Under the pieces are notes generated by a model, which was given only the letters and a program-made list of their open reading frames with translations, was not told the origin of the DNA and ran no database searches. Below are positions 36,617 through 43,979 of a DNA stretch of 64,000 nt, in pieces. The position numbers were made by a program, and so were the translations under genes. Source of the stretch: Clostridia bacterium (lineage in GTDB: Bacteria > Bacillota > Clostridia > Lachnospirales > Lachnospiraceae). The stretch is taken from NCBI GenBank assembly GCA_910574475.1, contig CAJTAT010000002.1:380079-444078 (forward strand), read 5' to 3'. The number at the start of each line of letters is the position of its first letter. The stretch's first letter is position 1.

Positions 36617-37264
36617 ATGGAAAACACTAATTATACGGTCGCAAAAATCACACATGAAATACGCAATCCGCTGACACTGATCAACAGCTCTCTACAGTTG
36701 ATTGAATCCATGCATCCAGAAGTAAAAACTTTTCAATTTTGGTCTCAGACGTTGGCGGACGTCGAATATTTAAACCAACTCTTAGACGATCTCGCCCTAT
36801 ACAGCGATAAAAGACGCTTTTTTATGTGTGAAGTAGACGTCAAAGAAGTTGTTCGCTCCTTGGAGGAGAGCTTACAACCTTATATCTTAGCGAATAATAA
36901 GCATTTTTCCTTACATATGCCATCACAATTACCCACTGTATTTGGTAATCCTGTAAAGTTAAAGCAGGCATTTCTTAATATTCTCAAGAATGCCTTTGAG
37001 TCTACAGATGAAGATGGTTGTGTCACTATGTCTGTAAGAAAATATCTGGATCAAATTATCATCCGCATCTCTGACGATGGCTGTGGCATGACACCTCAAG
37101 CTATCGAATCACTTTTTACGCCCTTTTCTTCGCATAAATCGAATGGTACAGGCCTGGGTCTAGCTATTACTGATAAAATTATCAAAGCTCACTATGGCCA
37201 TATTGAAGTATCTTCTACTCTCAATCGGGGCACTACCTTTACCATCACAATTCCACATATATAG
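36617..37264 (+). CDS. Soluble orphan histidine kinase
   Basis: This 215-residue protein has a phosphoacceptor helix with ITHEIRNPLTLI and a complete ATP-binding domain. The N box is FLNILKNAFEST, with ISDDGCGM and TGLGLAITDKI. It has no sensor or membrane segment and no response regulator is adjacent. The layout recalls cytosolic sporulation kinases feeding Spo0F or Spo0A, but that link is only an inference. It is the last host gene before the prophage. Confidence 0.82.
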   Translation: MENTNYTVAKITHEIRNPLTLINSSLQLIESMHPEVKTFQFWSQTLADVEYLNQLLDDLALYSDKRRFFMCEVDVKEVVRSLEESLQPYILANNKHFSLHMPSQLPTVFGNPVKLKQAFLNILKNAFESTDEDGCVTMSVRKYLDQIIIRISDDGCGMTPQAIESLFTPFSSHKSNGTGLGLAITDKIIKAHYGHIEVSSTLNRGTTFTITIPHI

Positions 37265-37365
37265 CCTTATTCTAGTATAAATTCGCAGATAATACAAGCT
37301 ATTTTTACAATTATTAAATCTTTTGAAAATGTCAATATTAAATGCGACATTTTTTTAAATTTTTT
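37265..37365. other. Host-prophage junction zone (left end)
   Basis: This A/T-rich gap separates the last host gene from the IS30-type transposase. To its right the sequence becomes visibly richer in G and C and all genes turn to the minus strand. It contains an inverted repeat AATGTC and GACATT near 37329-37352. No attachment site can be fixed without the right end. Confidence 0.45.
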
Positions 37366-38415
37366 TCAACCGATTTTCCTAACCTCTTCTTTGAACAATT
37401 CCCCGGCAGAATGATAGTCATGTATCCGGCGGGGGTAGTTGTTTATCCAGTTTTCCATTTCCTCTACTTCTGCGTCCGTCATATCGTCAAAATTTGTCCC
37501 TTTTGGCACTTTCCGCCGTACCATCTTATTAGTTACCTCATTCGTGCCACGCTCCCAGCTACTATACGGGTGACAATAATATAGCTGCGTCCGTTTCCCA
37601 TCCCCCAATATAGAACGCTCCAACTCTTCGCAGTACGCAAATTCGCTCCCATTGTCTACGGTTATGCTTTTAAAGACTTGTTTAAACATTCCGCCCCATT
37701 TTCTTTCTAAAGCGTCCAGGGCGTCTACTACTGCTTCCGCCGTCTTATCCGGTAGCTTAAAAATAATTTCGTCCCGTGTTTTCCTCTCTGTTAATACCAG
37801 CAACGTATTTTTTGATTTTCCCCGCTGCCCTATCACGCTATCCATTTCCCAATGTCCAAACTCTTCCCGGCTGTCTACCTCTTCCGGGCGTTTTTCTATA
37901 CTCGTACCAGCCGCAGCCCTGGCCTGCTGCCGCTTCACTTTTTTATAATCCCGCTTCTTATTGGCTTTTACTGGCAAGTCTTTGTTGGTCAACTGCAAAA
38001 AGATACCCTTATCAATGTAACTATAAAGAGTGGTTACGCAGATTGTTACAGAAAATTCCCCTTCCCGGTTCTGCGCCTTAAGTTCTCCCAGGACGGCCGC
38101 CGGGCTATATCCATCATTTACTATTTTATTTTCTATATAATTGGCTAATTTTATATCATTTCCAATCTTTAAAACTCCGCCCTTACTCTTTAAATTCTCT
38201 TTATACTTATCGTCTGCAATATCCGGGCTGTATCGTTCTTCTTGTGTAAGGTCTGAATTAAGGGCAGTATAAACCCCTCTTTTTATTTCCCGGTATACTG
38301 TGCTTCTATGTACGTGCAACTGTTCCGCTATTTCTGCCTTGCTATGCCCCGCTTTTAAAAGCGCTTCCATCTTTATTCTATCCGCCTTTGTTAAATGCTT
38401 AAATGTCTTCGCCAT
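37366..38415 (-). CDS. IS30-family DDE transposase
   Basis: The 349-residue protein has an N-terminal helix-turn-helix typical of IS30 (HSKAEIAEQLHVHRSTVYREI). A DDE catalytic core follows with GHWEMDSVIG, TVDNGSEFA and a Glu in WERGTNEVTNK. It lies at the left edge of the prophage with base use like the phage genes. No convincing terminal inverted repeats were found around it, so it may be the phage's own recombinase rather than a passenger IS. AAAGGAG lies 13 bases before the ATG, just after a hairpin. Confidence 0.9.
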   Translation of the reverse strand: MAKTFKHLTKADRIKMEALLKAGHSKAEIAEQLHVHRSTVYREIKRGVYTALNSDLTQEERYSPDIADDKYKENLKSKGGVLKIGNDIKLANYIENKIVNDGYSPAAVLGELKAQNREGEFSVTICVTTLYSYIDKGIFLQLTNKDLPVKANKKRDYKKVKRQQARAAAGTSIEKRPEEVDSREEFGHWEMDSVIGQRGKSKNTLLVLTERKTRDEIIFKLPDKTAEAVVDALDALERKWGGMFKQVFKSITVDNGSEFAYCEELERSILGDGKRTQLYYCHPYSSWERGTNEVTNKMVRRKVPKGTNFDDMTDAEVEEMENWINNYPRRIHDYHSAGELFKEEVRKIG

Positions 38416-38442
38416 ACTCTTTTTTCGCTCCTTTGTACGCAG

Positions 38443-38476
38443 AAAAGCCGCAGGCTATTTCTGTCTGCGGCTCCCT
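38443..38476 (-). terminator. Terminator upstream of the transposase gene
   Basis: GCCGCAG (38447-38453) pairs with CTGCGGC (38465-38471), followed on the minus strand by TTTTCT. It ends the XRE/HIRAN transcript and shields the transposase from read-through. Confidence 0.75.
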
Positions 38477-38480
38477 CTTT

Positions 38481-39167
38481 TTACTTACAACACTTTTTGC
38501 ATGGGGTGTATTTAACCTTTGCCCTACTAATCGGTATGGCTTTCGGATTTTTCATACCGGAACAATTAGGCTTAACATGGTATTTTTTACTGCTGCGGTC
38601 TACATATACATAGGCTTCACTTACCGGATTTTTGGTACTTTCCTTTGGTTCCTCAACAATATCTATTTCTATATTGCACCCGAACGTCTGTACCCCCCCC
38701 CCGGAAATTTCCAGTATTTCCGCTGTATACCGGGCGTTCGGATACTTCCTTGCTAAATCTTCCGCAAGCTCCGCAGACAAATTCCCTAATATTTTATTGC
38801 CCCATTTAACATACGCAGCAGGCTTCCCTTTATAGGTATATTTTTCTATTTCTATTTCTTCGTCGCCACTCATACGGCCTAATATATCCTGTCTGTTTTC
38901 GCCGTCCTCATTTTCAAAAGTAACGCCTACTATTTTCGTGCGTATGGTATCCACAACCTTACCGCCGGATACAGGCGTAACCGTTCTTGCCTGCGCCTTC
39001 TGCTGCCCTTCTGCTTCATGCCCCGGCCTTCTCGCTACCAGGAAACATACGGCAGCAATCACTATACAGCCGATACCGCCCGTTATATTCCCGGAAGGAA
39101 ACGCAACTACTCCGCTTACTGCGAACAACGCAGCCACCCCATAAAGTACCATTTTCTTTTTACCCAT
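38481..39167 (-). CDS. HIRAN-domain membrane protein with C-terminal Cys-rich motif
   Basis: The 228-residue protein starts with two membrane helices (about 5-24 and 28-45). The middle (about 75-165) fits the HIRAN pattern: VGVTFENEDGENRQDIL, then GNLSAELAEDLARK. The C-terminus has YHVKPNCSGM and CKKCC, a possible zinc site like that of Ada N-terminal domains. HIRAN modules bind DNA ends in repair proteins; membrane fusions are rarely discussed. It follows an XRE regulator in one unit near the prophage end, a common site for lysogeny cargo. Function is unknown. Confidence 0.65.
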   Translation of the reverse strand: MGKKKMVLYGVAALFAVSGVVAFPSGNITGGIGCIVIAAVCFLVARRPGHEAEGQQKAQARTVTPVSGGKVVDTIRTKIVGVTFENEDGENRQDILGRMSGDEEIEIEKYTYKGKPAAYVKWGNKILGNLSAELAEDLARKYPNARYTAEILEISGGGVQTFGCNIEIDIVEEPKESTKNPVSEAYVYVDRSSKKYHVKPNCSGMKNPKAIPISRAKVKYTPCKKCCK

Positions 39168-39191
39168 GTTTATGCCTCACTTTCGTAATAA

Positions 39192-39389
39192 TTATTTCAA
39201 TCCTAAAATTTCATCAGCCGACGCGCCTAACTCTTTACATATTCTTGTAAACACTTCTACAGAAGGCGTCCGCTCTCCGTTTTCCCAGCGGCTTATGTCT
39301 TTTTGGTATACCTGTAATCGTTCCGCAAGTTCTTTTTGAGAAACGCCCGCCGTTTTTCGCGCCTTTTTTAAGTTCTCCGTAAAACTCAT
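39192..39389 (-). CDS. XRE-family helix-turn-helix regulator
   Basis: The 65-residue protein is a single Cro/CI-type domain: SFTENLKKARKTAGVSQKEL, then DISRWENGERTPS, then GASADEILGLK. It is probably the lysogeny or cargo regulator and probably binds the palindrome in its own promoter. The HIRAN-domain gene follows after 24 bases. Confidence 0.88.
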   Translation of the reverse strand: MSFTENLKKARKTAGVSQKELAERLQVYQKDISRWENGERTPSVEVFTRICKELGASADEILGLK

Positions 39390-39451
39390 TCAATGCCCTT
39401 CTTTCGCTGTCCGGCTCTGCCGCTTATTTTTCTTTTCTCCTTTCCGTCTAT

Positions 39452-39480
39452 ATCTTATACCCTTTTGGGTATTTCGTCAA
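39452..39480 (-). promoter_or_regulatory. Promoter of the XRE gene with built-in operator
   Basis: TTGACG (39475-39480) and TAAGAT (39452-39457) are separated by 17 bases. The spacer holds the perfect inverted repeat ATACCC and GGGTAT around four bases (39457-39472), well placed for autorepression by the XRE protein. Confidence 0.7.
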
Positions 39481-39515
39481 TGGTTTAAGTGGAAATACTT
39501 TTATTTTCGTGCAAT

Positions 39516-39556
39516 AAAAAAAGAGGGTAAGCAGCAAAAACTACCTACCCTACTTT
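39516..39556 (-). terminator. Terminator of the late transcript after the lysin region
   Basis: AGGGTA and TACCCT form a stem followed on the minus strand by a run of seven T residues, just after the small Cys-rich gene. It separates late genes from the XRE unit. Confidence 0.75.
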
Positions 39557-39557
39557 C

Positions 39558-39776
39558 CTATGCTTCCGGCGTCTTCTGCGCCTTCCTTTTATACTCTCTT
39601 ACCACTTCTATGGCCTCTTCCAGCTTCTCCGGCTCCATCATTTCGTTACAAGCCTGCTGCTGCTTTTCCCTGTCCTCGCCTTCCTGGTATGCCGGGCATT
39701 GTTCGCAGCCTACGGGTACCGCTTCCGTACAGATTGAAAAGGCCTCCAGGCGGTCGGCTGCTTCCTGGTAATCCAT
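39558..39776 (-). CDS. Small Cys-containing phage protein, unknown
   Basis: The 72-residue acidic protein has three cysteines in its first half (one in FSICTEA and a CEQCPAY pair), one further on, and a helical charged C-terminus. It starts five bases before the end of the endolysin gene region and is read in the same direction. I recognise no family; a small zinc-binding or lysis-accessory protein is possible. Confidence 0.6.
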   Translation of the reverse strand: MDYQEAADRLEAFSICTEAVPVGCEQCPAYQEGEDREKQQQACNEMMEPEKLEEAIEVVREYKRKAQKTPEA

Positions 39777-39780
39777 AGCC

Positions 39781-41445
39781 TTACACCTTCAATTTCCAGC
39801 CAATTACAATATGGTCGGCAGAAATCTTCTGATACTCCGCCTTATTGGCCGCTACAATGGCGTCCACGGTGGTACCGTACTGCTTTGCCAGCTTCCCCAG
39901 GGTATCGCCCTTCTTTACCTCATGGACGGATACGGAAACATTACGGTACAGGGCGTTCCCGTCGTCGCTAAATACTGCGTAGCCTTCCGGGCAGTTCCGT
40001 ACTGCATTGTCGTATACCTTATAGGCGCCTACCTGGCTGGCTGCGTCTTCCCAGGCCTTGCGGACGCGATACCAGGAAGTAGCCGCCTGCCCTTCTGCCT
40101 TATTGGTATAAACAGCCTTCCCGGCTTCGTTGAACACGCTATAGCCTTCCGGGCAGTTCTTTACCGCGTTGTCCTTCACTCTGTAGGCGCCTACCTGGCT
40201 TTTGCTGTCCGCCCATGATTTACGGACGCGGTACCAGGTCGCAGCTTCAGCGCTGGCCGCTGCGTCCGATACGCTGGGCTTCTCTTCCGCTGCCTGGTCT
40301 AACGTCTGCTTCATGCCGTAATAATCCGCCAGGGCTGCCGCCTCTGCCTCTGCCATCTGCTGCAGGTGGTTATCATCCAGCAGCCAGGCGGTTGCCGCCG
40401 CATTGGTATGAAAAGAATGTTCCAGGATAATACCGGGAACCCCTACGCTTTTGGCTCCGTGAAGGACGCCGTAGTATTCGTCGTCAAAAATGCCGTTTCC
40501 GTCCCGGTCGTTGCTGCTCTGCTTCGTGTACGTCCTGGCCTGCTGCTTCGTCTGCATTACCTGGGCTACTACCTGCGCCAGCCGTTCGCCCACGGCCTTG
40601 CTTACTTCGTCTATGGTGGTCTTATCATCATTCACCATAGTAATGGCTACGGGGTAGTCTACGGAATTGTTTACCCCGCTTCCCACGGCGTTGGAATGAA
40701 TGGAAATAAACAGGTCATAGCCTGCCGCCTTCCGTCCCCTGGTGCTTAAGTCCAGGTCATTGGCCTGGGCGTCCCTGGTAGTCCCTACGGTAATGCCGCG
40801 CTTTTCCAATGCCGCCTTAAGCAGCTTATGGAACTTCCACGCAAAATCACTCTCGTAATATGCTGCATTGGCCGGGGAACGGTTATACTTTCCATAGTGT
40901 CCGGCGTCCAACATGATCTTAATAGCCTTCATTTCCTTAACCTCTTCTTTCCCGGCGTCGTAGGCCGTAAGATTGTACTTGTTGATAATGTTCATTACCT
41001 TTTCTACATAGTCCAGGGAAGTGGCGTACCCGCCTTCCTTAATGATCGTTATAGCCTTCCTGGCGTCCTTCTCCCCGGCCAGGCCTTCGTATCGCTTCCG
41101 GCTGCCGTTCATGGCTCCGATAAGGTAGGCGCTGTGATCTGCCACACTGGCCGCCGCGTCCGGGTACTTTCTAAAGGCAGCCGTAACAGTGTAATACTCC
41201 CCGGTTGGTTTCTGCTCCCCTGTTTCCTTCGTGTAGGTCGCCCCGTCCCAGGCGGACGGCCAGGTATTCCCGGATAAATTGGCCTTCATGCCGAAAAAAT
41301 TACAGGCATTAACCGCCAGTTCCGACGCCCCCCAGCCACTTTCTAAAATGGCCTGCGCCAGTGTCACGGAAGCCAGTACCCCGCTTTTTCCCATATCCGC
41401 CACGGCCAGCGGCGCCATTTTTGTAATAAATTCCGTTGCGCTCAT
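39781..41445 (-). CDS. Modular endolysin: glucosaminidase, amidase, duplicated module, LysM
   Basis: The 554-residue lysis enzyme has four parts. Residues about 1-160 are a glucosaminidase-type domain (QAILESGWGAS with the catalytic Glu). About 170-375 is an amidase_3 domain with zinc-type residues in MLDAGHYGK, SIHSNAVG and LEHSFHTN. Two near-identical 47-residue WYRVRK modules follow, then a C-terminal LysM (about 510-554). It cuts both glycan and peptide-linking bonds of peptidoglycan. The ATG at 41445 follows AAGAAGGGAT. It comes after the holin gene. Confidence 0.92.
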   Translation of the reverse strand: MSATEFITKMAPLAVADMGKSGVLASVTLAQAILESGWGASELAVNACNFFGMKANLSGNTWPSAWDGATYTKETGEQKPTGEYYTVTAAFRKYPDAAASVADHSAYLIGAMNGSRKRYEGLAGEKDARKAITIIKEGGYATSLDYVEKVMNIINKYNLTAYDAGKEEVKEMKAIKIMLDAGHYGKYNRSPANAAYYESDFAWKFHKLLKAALEKRGITVGTTRDAQANDLDLSTRGRKAAGYDLFISIHSNAVGSGVNNSVDYPVAITMVNDDKTTIDEVSKAVGERLAQVVAQVMQTKQQARTYTKQSSNDRDGNGIFDDEYYGVLHGAKSVGVPGIILEHSFHTNAAATAWLLDDNHLQQMAEAEAAALADYYGMKQTLDQAAEEKPSVSDAAASAEAATWYRVRKSWADSKSQVGAYRVKDNAVKNCPEGYSVFNEAGKAVYTNKAEGQAATSWYRVRKAWEDAASQVGAYKVYDNAVRNCPEGYAVFSDDGNALYRNVSVSVHEVKKGDTLGKLAKQYGTTVDAIVAANKAEYQKISADHIVIGWKLKV

Positions 41446-41465
41446 ATAATCCCTTCTTTCCGTCA

Positions 41466-41496
41466 AAAAGGCCTCACGGTTTCCCGCAAGGCCTTA
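41466..41496 (-). terminator. Hairpin between holin and endolysin genes
   Basis: AAGGCCT pairs with AGGCCTT around a CGG-GAAA-CCG inner stem, followed by TTTTTGACGGAAAGAAGG and the lysin ATG. It can act as a partial terminator ahead of the lysin gene. Confidence 0.75.
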
Positions 41497-41504
41497 CCTT
41501 CCTG

Positions 41505-42113
41505 TTACTCTTTGAAATTTCCGGCAGCTTCGTACTCTTCCGCCGTTACCGTCCCGGTTTTATTTCCGTTCCCGTCGTATGCGTTGTAGGTTCCGTCCTG
41601 GTTCTGCTCCAATGCTCCAGGCGGTACAACGTCCGTAAGCGTCACGCCATCCGGCAGCGCTTTTCTTTCCTGCTCCGCGTCCTGCTCTTCCGTGTCCGGC
41701 AGTTCTTCGGTATACTTCCCTAAAAACGCCTGTACCCTCTTCCATACCCCTTTTACGGGAAGCCCACATAATGCCATGTTCTTAAGGATACTTACCACTT
41801 CATAGCAAAGATACAGAACGCCGAAAAACTCCGCCAGGCCTATAGTGGCGGTCGGCAGATAGCTTCTTACCTCTTCCGGGATAAATGCTATCAAGTTGAT
41901 ATGTACCAGGGCGTCCACCACTCCCAGGAACACGATAGAAATAACCATAGCTATTTTTCTGATCGCCCCGTCAATGCCTACGCTGCTGTTAAACTTGTGT
42001 TCACGGATTGCCCGGCCTATGCCGAAAATGGTATCCATCACCACCGCCACGACTACCAGGCGCACGATTGTATTAAGCGCCAGGGTAAAAATAATTCTTT
42101 CTACTGCTTCCAT
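41505..42113 (-). CDS. Phage holin
   Basis: The 202-residue protein has three or four hydrophobic helices in its first 120 residues. They follow the phage_holin_4 (TcdE/BlyA-like) layout, with RLVVVAVVMDTIFGIGRAI and IGLAEFFGVLYLCYEVVSIL. A longer than usual acidic C-terminal tail of about 70 residues ends in a DGNGNKTGTVTAEEYEAAG segment. It times lysis by opening the membrane to the endolysin encoded next. Confidence 0.88.
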   Translation of the reverse strand: MEAVERIIFTLALNTIVRLVVVAVVMDTIFGIGRAIREHKFNSSVGIDGAIRKIAMVISIVFLGVVDALVHINLIAFIPEEVRSYLPTATIGLAEFFGVLYLCYEVVSILKNMALCGLPVKGVWKRVQAFLGKYTEELPDTEEQDAEQERKALPDGVTLTDVVPPGALEQNQDGTYNAYDGNGNKTGTVTAEEYEAAGNFKE

Positions 42114-42142
42114 CTTTCTTTTTCTCCTTTCCTTTTTGGTGG

Positions 42143-43216
42143 CTACGCGGCCTTCGCTGCGGCCTCTTCATCCGCCCGCGCTGCCAGTGTTATGATCTTC
42201 TTTTGCAGGTTGTAACTGTCTGCATGGCTGGCGTGTCCCGTCCAGCTTGTTACGCTCTTTTGTAACTGCTCCTTTGTGATCTTGCCTTTCACATACCATT
42301 TAATTTTTCTTTTCATTCGCTTTATGCTGTCCCGGCGTACCTTCTTATGTGTTCCCCGGTGCTTATAGCCGACAAAATCAATACCATTCTTTGCCGCCAG
42401 TATTGTGGTCTTCGGGTTCAATTTTAGCCGCAGTTCATCCCGTAGGAAGGTTTCTATAGCGGCCAGCCATTCCCGTAACTGCCCTTTGTCCGGGCTTAAT
42501 AATATAAAATCATCCATGTAGCGTACATAGTGCTTCACGCCTAACGTATGCTTTATGAATCTATCCAGCTTATCAAGGTATATATTTGCAAAAAGCTGGC
42601 TTGTAAGATTTCCCACGGGTATGCCTACGCCATCCGGCATATTTCCGTTATGGTCTATAATCCGGTCTATCAGTGTCAAGGCCTCTTTATCCTTTATCAC
42701 GCGCCGGATTTCCGCCTTTAGTATCTCATGGTCGATACTTTGGAAATAGTGGTGTATATCCGCCTTTATAGCGTATAACTGTTCTTCCCCGTGGTATTTC
42801 TTTCAGCCATATAACCAGCCTTGTAGCGTTTCAGACGCTTTGTGCATACCCTTTTTCTTTCTGCAGGCGTATGAATGGAATATAAACCGCTTGTTAAAAA
42901 TCGGTTCAAGTATATTATTTATGGCGTGCTGTACTACCCTGTCATAGAACGGTAGCGCCATGATCTGCCGTTCCTTTGGTTCGTAAACCTTAAAGTAATG
43001 GTATGCGCCCGGCTCGTATGCCTGGGTTAAAATATCTTCCCGGACGTGCTTTAAGTTCTCTTCCTTCTTTTTCGTGAACTTTATAACGTCCCTTCTATAC
43101 CGCTTCCCCTTCCTGGCCTTGTTATATGACTTCTGTACATTCCCGTAATCCGCCATAGCTTCCACAAGGGAAACGGTATTACCTCTTTCGTCTGTGATCT
43201 TCCCTATTCGTTTCAT
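42143..43216 (-). pseudogene. DGR reverse transcriptase, interrupted by one in-frame TGA
   Basis: The frame of 357 codons encodes a group II-intron-like reverse transcriptase of the DGR type. Motif A is AIKADIHHYFQSID with the catalytic Asp at codon 153. GIPVGNLTSQLFANIYL follows, and YVRYMDDFIL carries YMDD at 233-236. Codon 138 (42803-42805) is TGA; both sides are in the same frame with no insertion or deletion. The upstream piece ends in ASETLQGWLYG before motif A. An internal GTG at 42700 would miss motif A. The enzyme is therefore inactive unless the stop is suppressed or is a sequence error. Length matches intact DGR enzymes. Confidence 0.92.
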
Positions 43217-43390
43217 AAAAAATAAGCCTCTGCCCTTCGCCGCAGCTACTAACCAGCAGCCCGTATTTTTCTTTTTGCCTTTTCCGGCGGGACAACCGCT
43301 CTGACTATAGAATTATTAAGCATTATACCTAAATTCCTTTAAGTCCTTGCTAGGGTTCCGGGGAACACTAAGCCTGTAATACTTTCACTA
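43217..43390 (-). other. DGR spacer between template repeat and reverse transcriptase
   Basis: In known DGRs the template RNA continues past TR into this spacer, which folds and primes cDNA synthesis with RT and Avd. Here it is 174 bases with G/C-rich blocks near both ends and an A/T-rich middle. No reading frame of note is seen. Its role is inferred from position. Confidence 0.6.
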
Positions 43391-43516
43391 AGTCACACGC
43401 CCCGCGCGCGCCGATATTCGTGCTCACGCCCCACGGGTAATTGTGGCAACCCACGGCGCGGGCGCCCGCATTGACGCCATTGCTCCAGTAGCCGCCCGCA
43501 ATCAGCGCCGCAAGGG
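43391..43516 (-). repeat. DGR template repeat (TR)
   Basis: This 126-base sequence matches 43988-44113 at 122 positions and lies between Avd and the reverse transcriptase, the usual TR position. It is not part of a gene. Read on the minus strand in the target frame it would encode Tyr, Ser, Asn and Ile where the target now has Cys, Gly, Ser and Val. All four changes are A in TR to G in VR. Of about 17 coding-strand adenines four are changed; no other base is. Confidence 0.95.
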
Positions 43517-43547
43517 CCAAAATAAGCAGTTGCCCCATATCTTTACT

Positions 43548-43919
43548 TTACCTTCCTTTGCTTCCGCTTCCTGCTTTTACATCCTCTATCAGAACGCCCA
43601 GCATTACGCCTATTTCCGTCATTTTGGTACAGCTTACCCCGTAATGCTTTGCGTTCATGGCGCTATACTTTAGATCGTTCGCCAGGCGTAGCAGTTCTTT
43701 GGCCTGCTGTAGCGCGCTATCCGCAGCATATAGGTGGCTTTTCGTCGCTGTCTTATCCCACTTCACTAACTCCATTAAAATTTCTAATATGGCGTTCCTG
43801 GTGGCCGTCTGTAGGCTAAATTTTTCGTACTTCGGATACTTGCTAAGTAGCGGATACAGATATAATAAAAAGTCGTACACCTTCTGGTGTACGACGTCTG
43901 TTTGTTCCTGTATGTTCAT
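43548..43919 (-). CDS. avd: DGR accessory variability determinant Avd
   Basis: The 123-residue, mostly helical, basic protein fits the four-helix-bundle Avd family (23S rRNA intervening-sequence-like fold). Helices begin at about VHQKVYDFLLYLYPLL, TRNAILEILMELVKW, LQQAKELLRLAND and MTEIGVMLGVLIEDV. In the BPP-1 phage system, Avd forms a pentamer that binds the reverse transcriptase and template RNA. The gene lies between the target gene and TR, the classical order. GGGGGTAAGAA precedes the ATG. Unlike the reverse transcriptase it is intact. Confidence 0.92.
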   Translation of the reverse strand: MNIQEQTDVVHQKVYDFLLYLYPLLSKYPKYEKFSLQTATRNAILEILMELVKWDKTATKSHLYAADSALQQAKELLRLANDLKYSAMNAKHYGVSCTKMTEIGVMLGVLIEDVKAGSGSKGR

Positions 43920-43957
43920 TTCTTACCCCCGGCAGTAATTTTCCGCCCCGGCGTAGT

Positions 43958-43978
43958 CGGCTGGGCTTCCGCCCGCCG
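43958..43978 (-). promoter_or_regulatory. DGR target-site hairpin with GGAA tetraloop
   Basis: Immediately after the target stop codon the coding strand reads CGGCGGGC-GGAA-GCCCAGCCG. This gives an 8-bp stem with one bulged base and a GGAA loop. Known DGR targets carry an 8-bp hairpin or cruciform with a GRNA tetraloop just downstream of VR, needed for efficient homing. Position, stem length and loop all fit. Confidence 0.8.
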
Positions 43979-43979
43979 T

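Noticed and set aside
37300..38480. Classical terminal inverted repeats marking an IS30 insertion sequence.
   Set aside because: No matching pair of ends was found by eye on the two sides, so no complete IS is annotated.
42143..42700. A separate 185-residue reverse transcriptase gene starting at GTG 42700.
   Set aside because: The frame continues upstream to the TGA at 42803 and on to 43216. Starting at 42700 would drop motif A and its catalytic Asp, so it is only the 3' part of a broken gene.
42803..42805. TGA as a recoded sense codon (alternative code phage).
   Set aside because: Other prophage genes, such as the capsid gene, end in TGA and use TGG for Trp, so general recoding is not supported.
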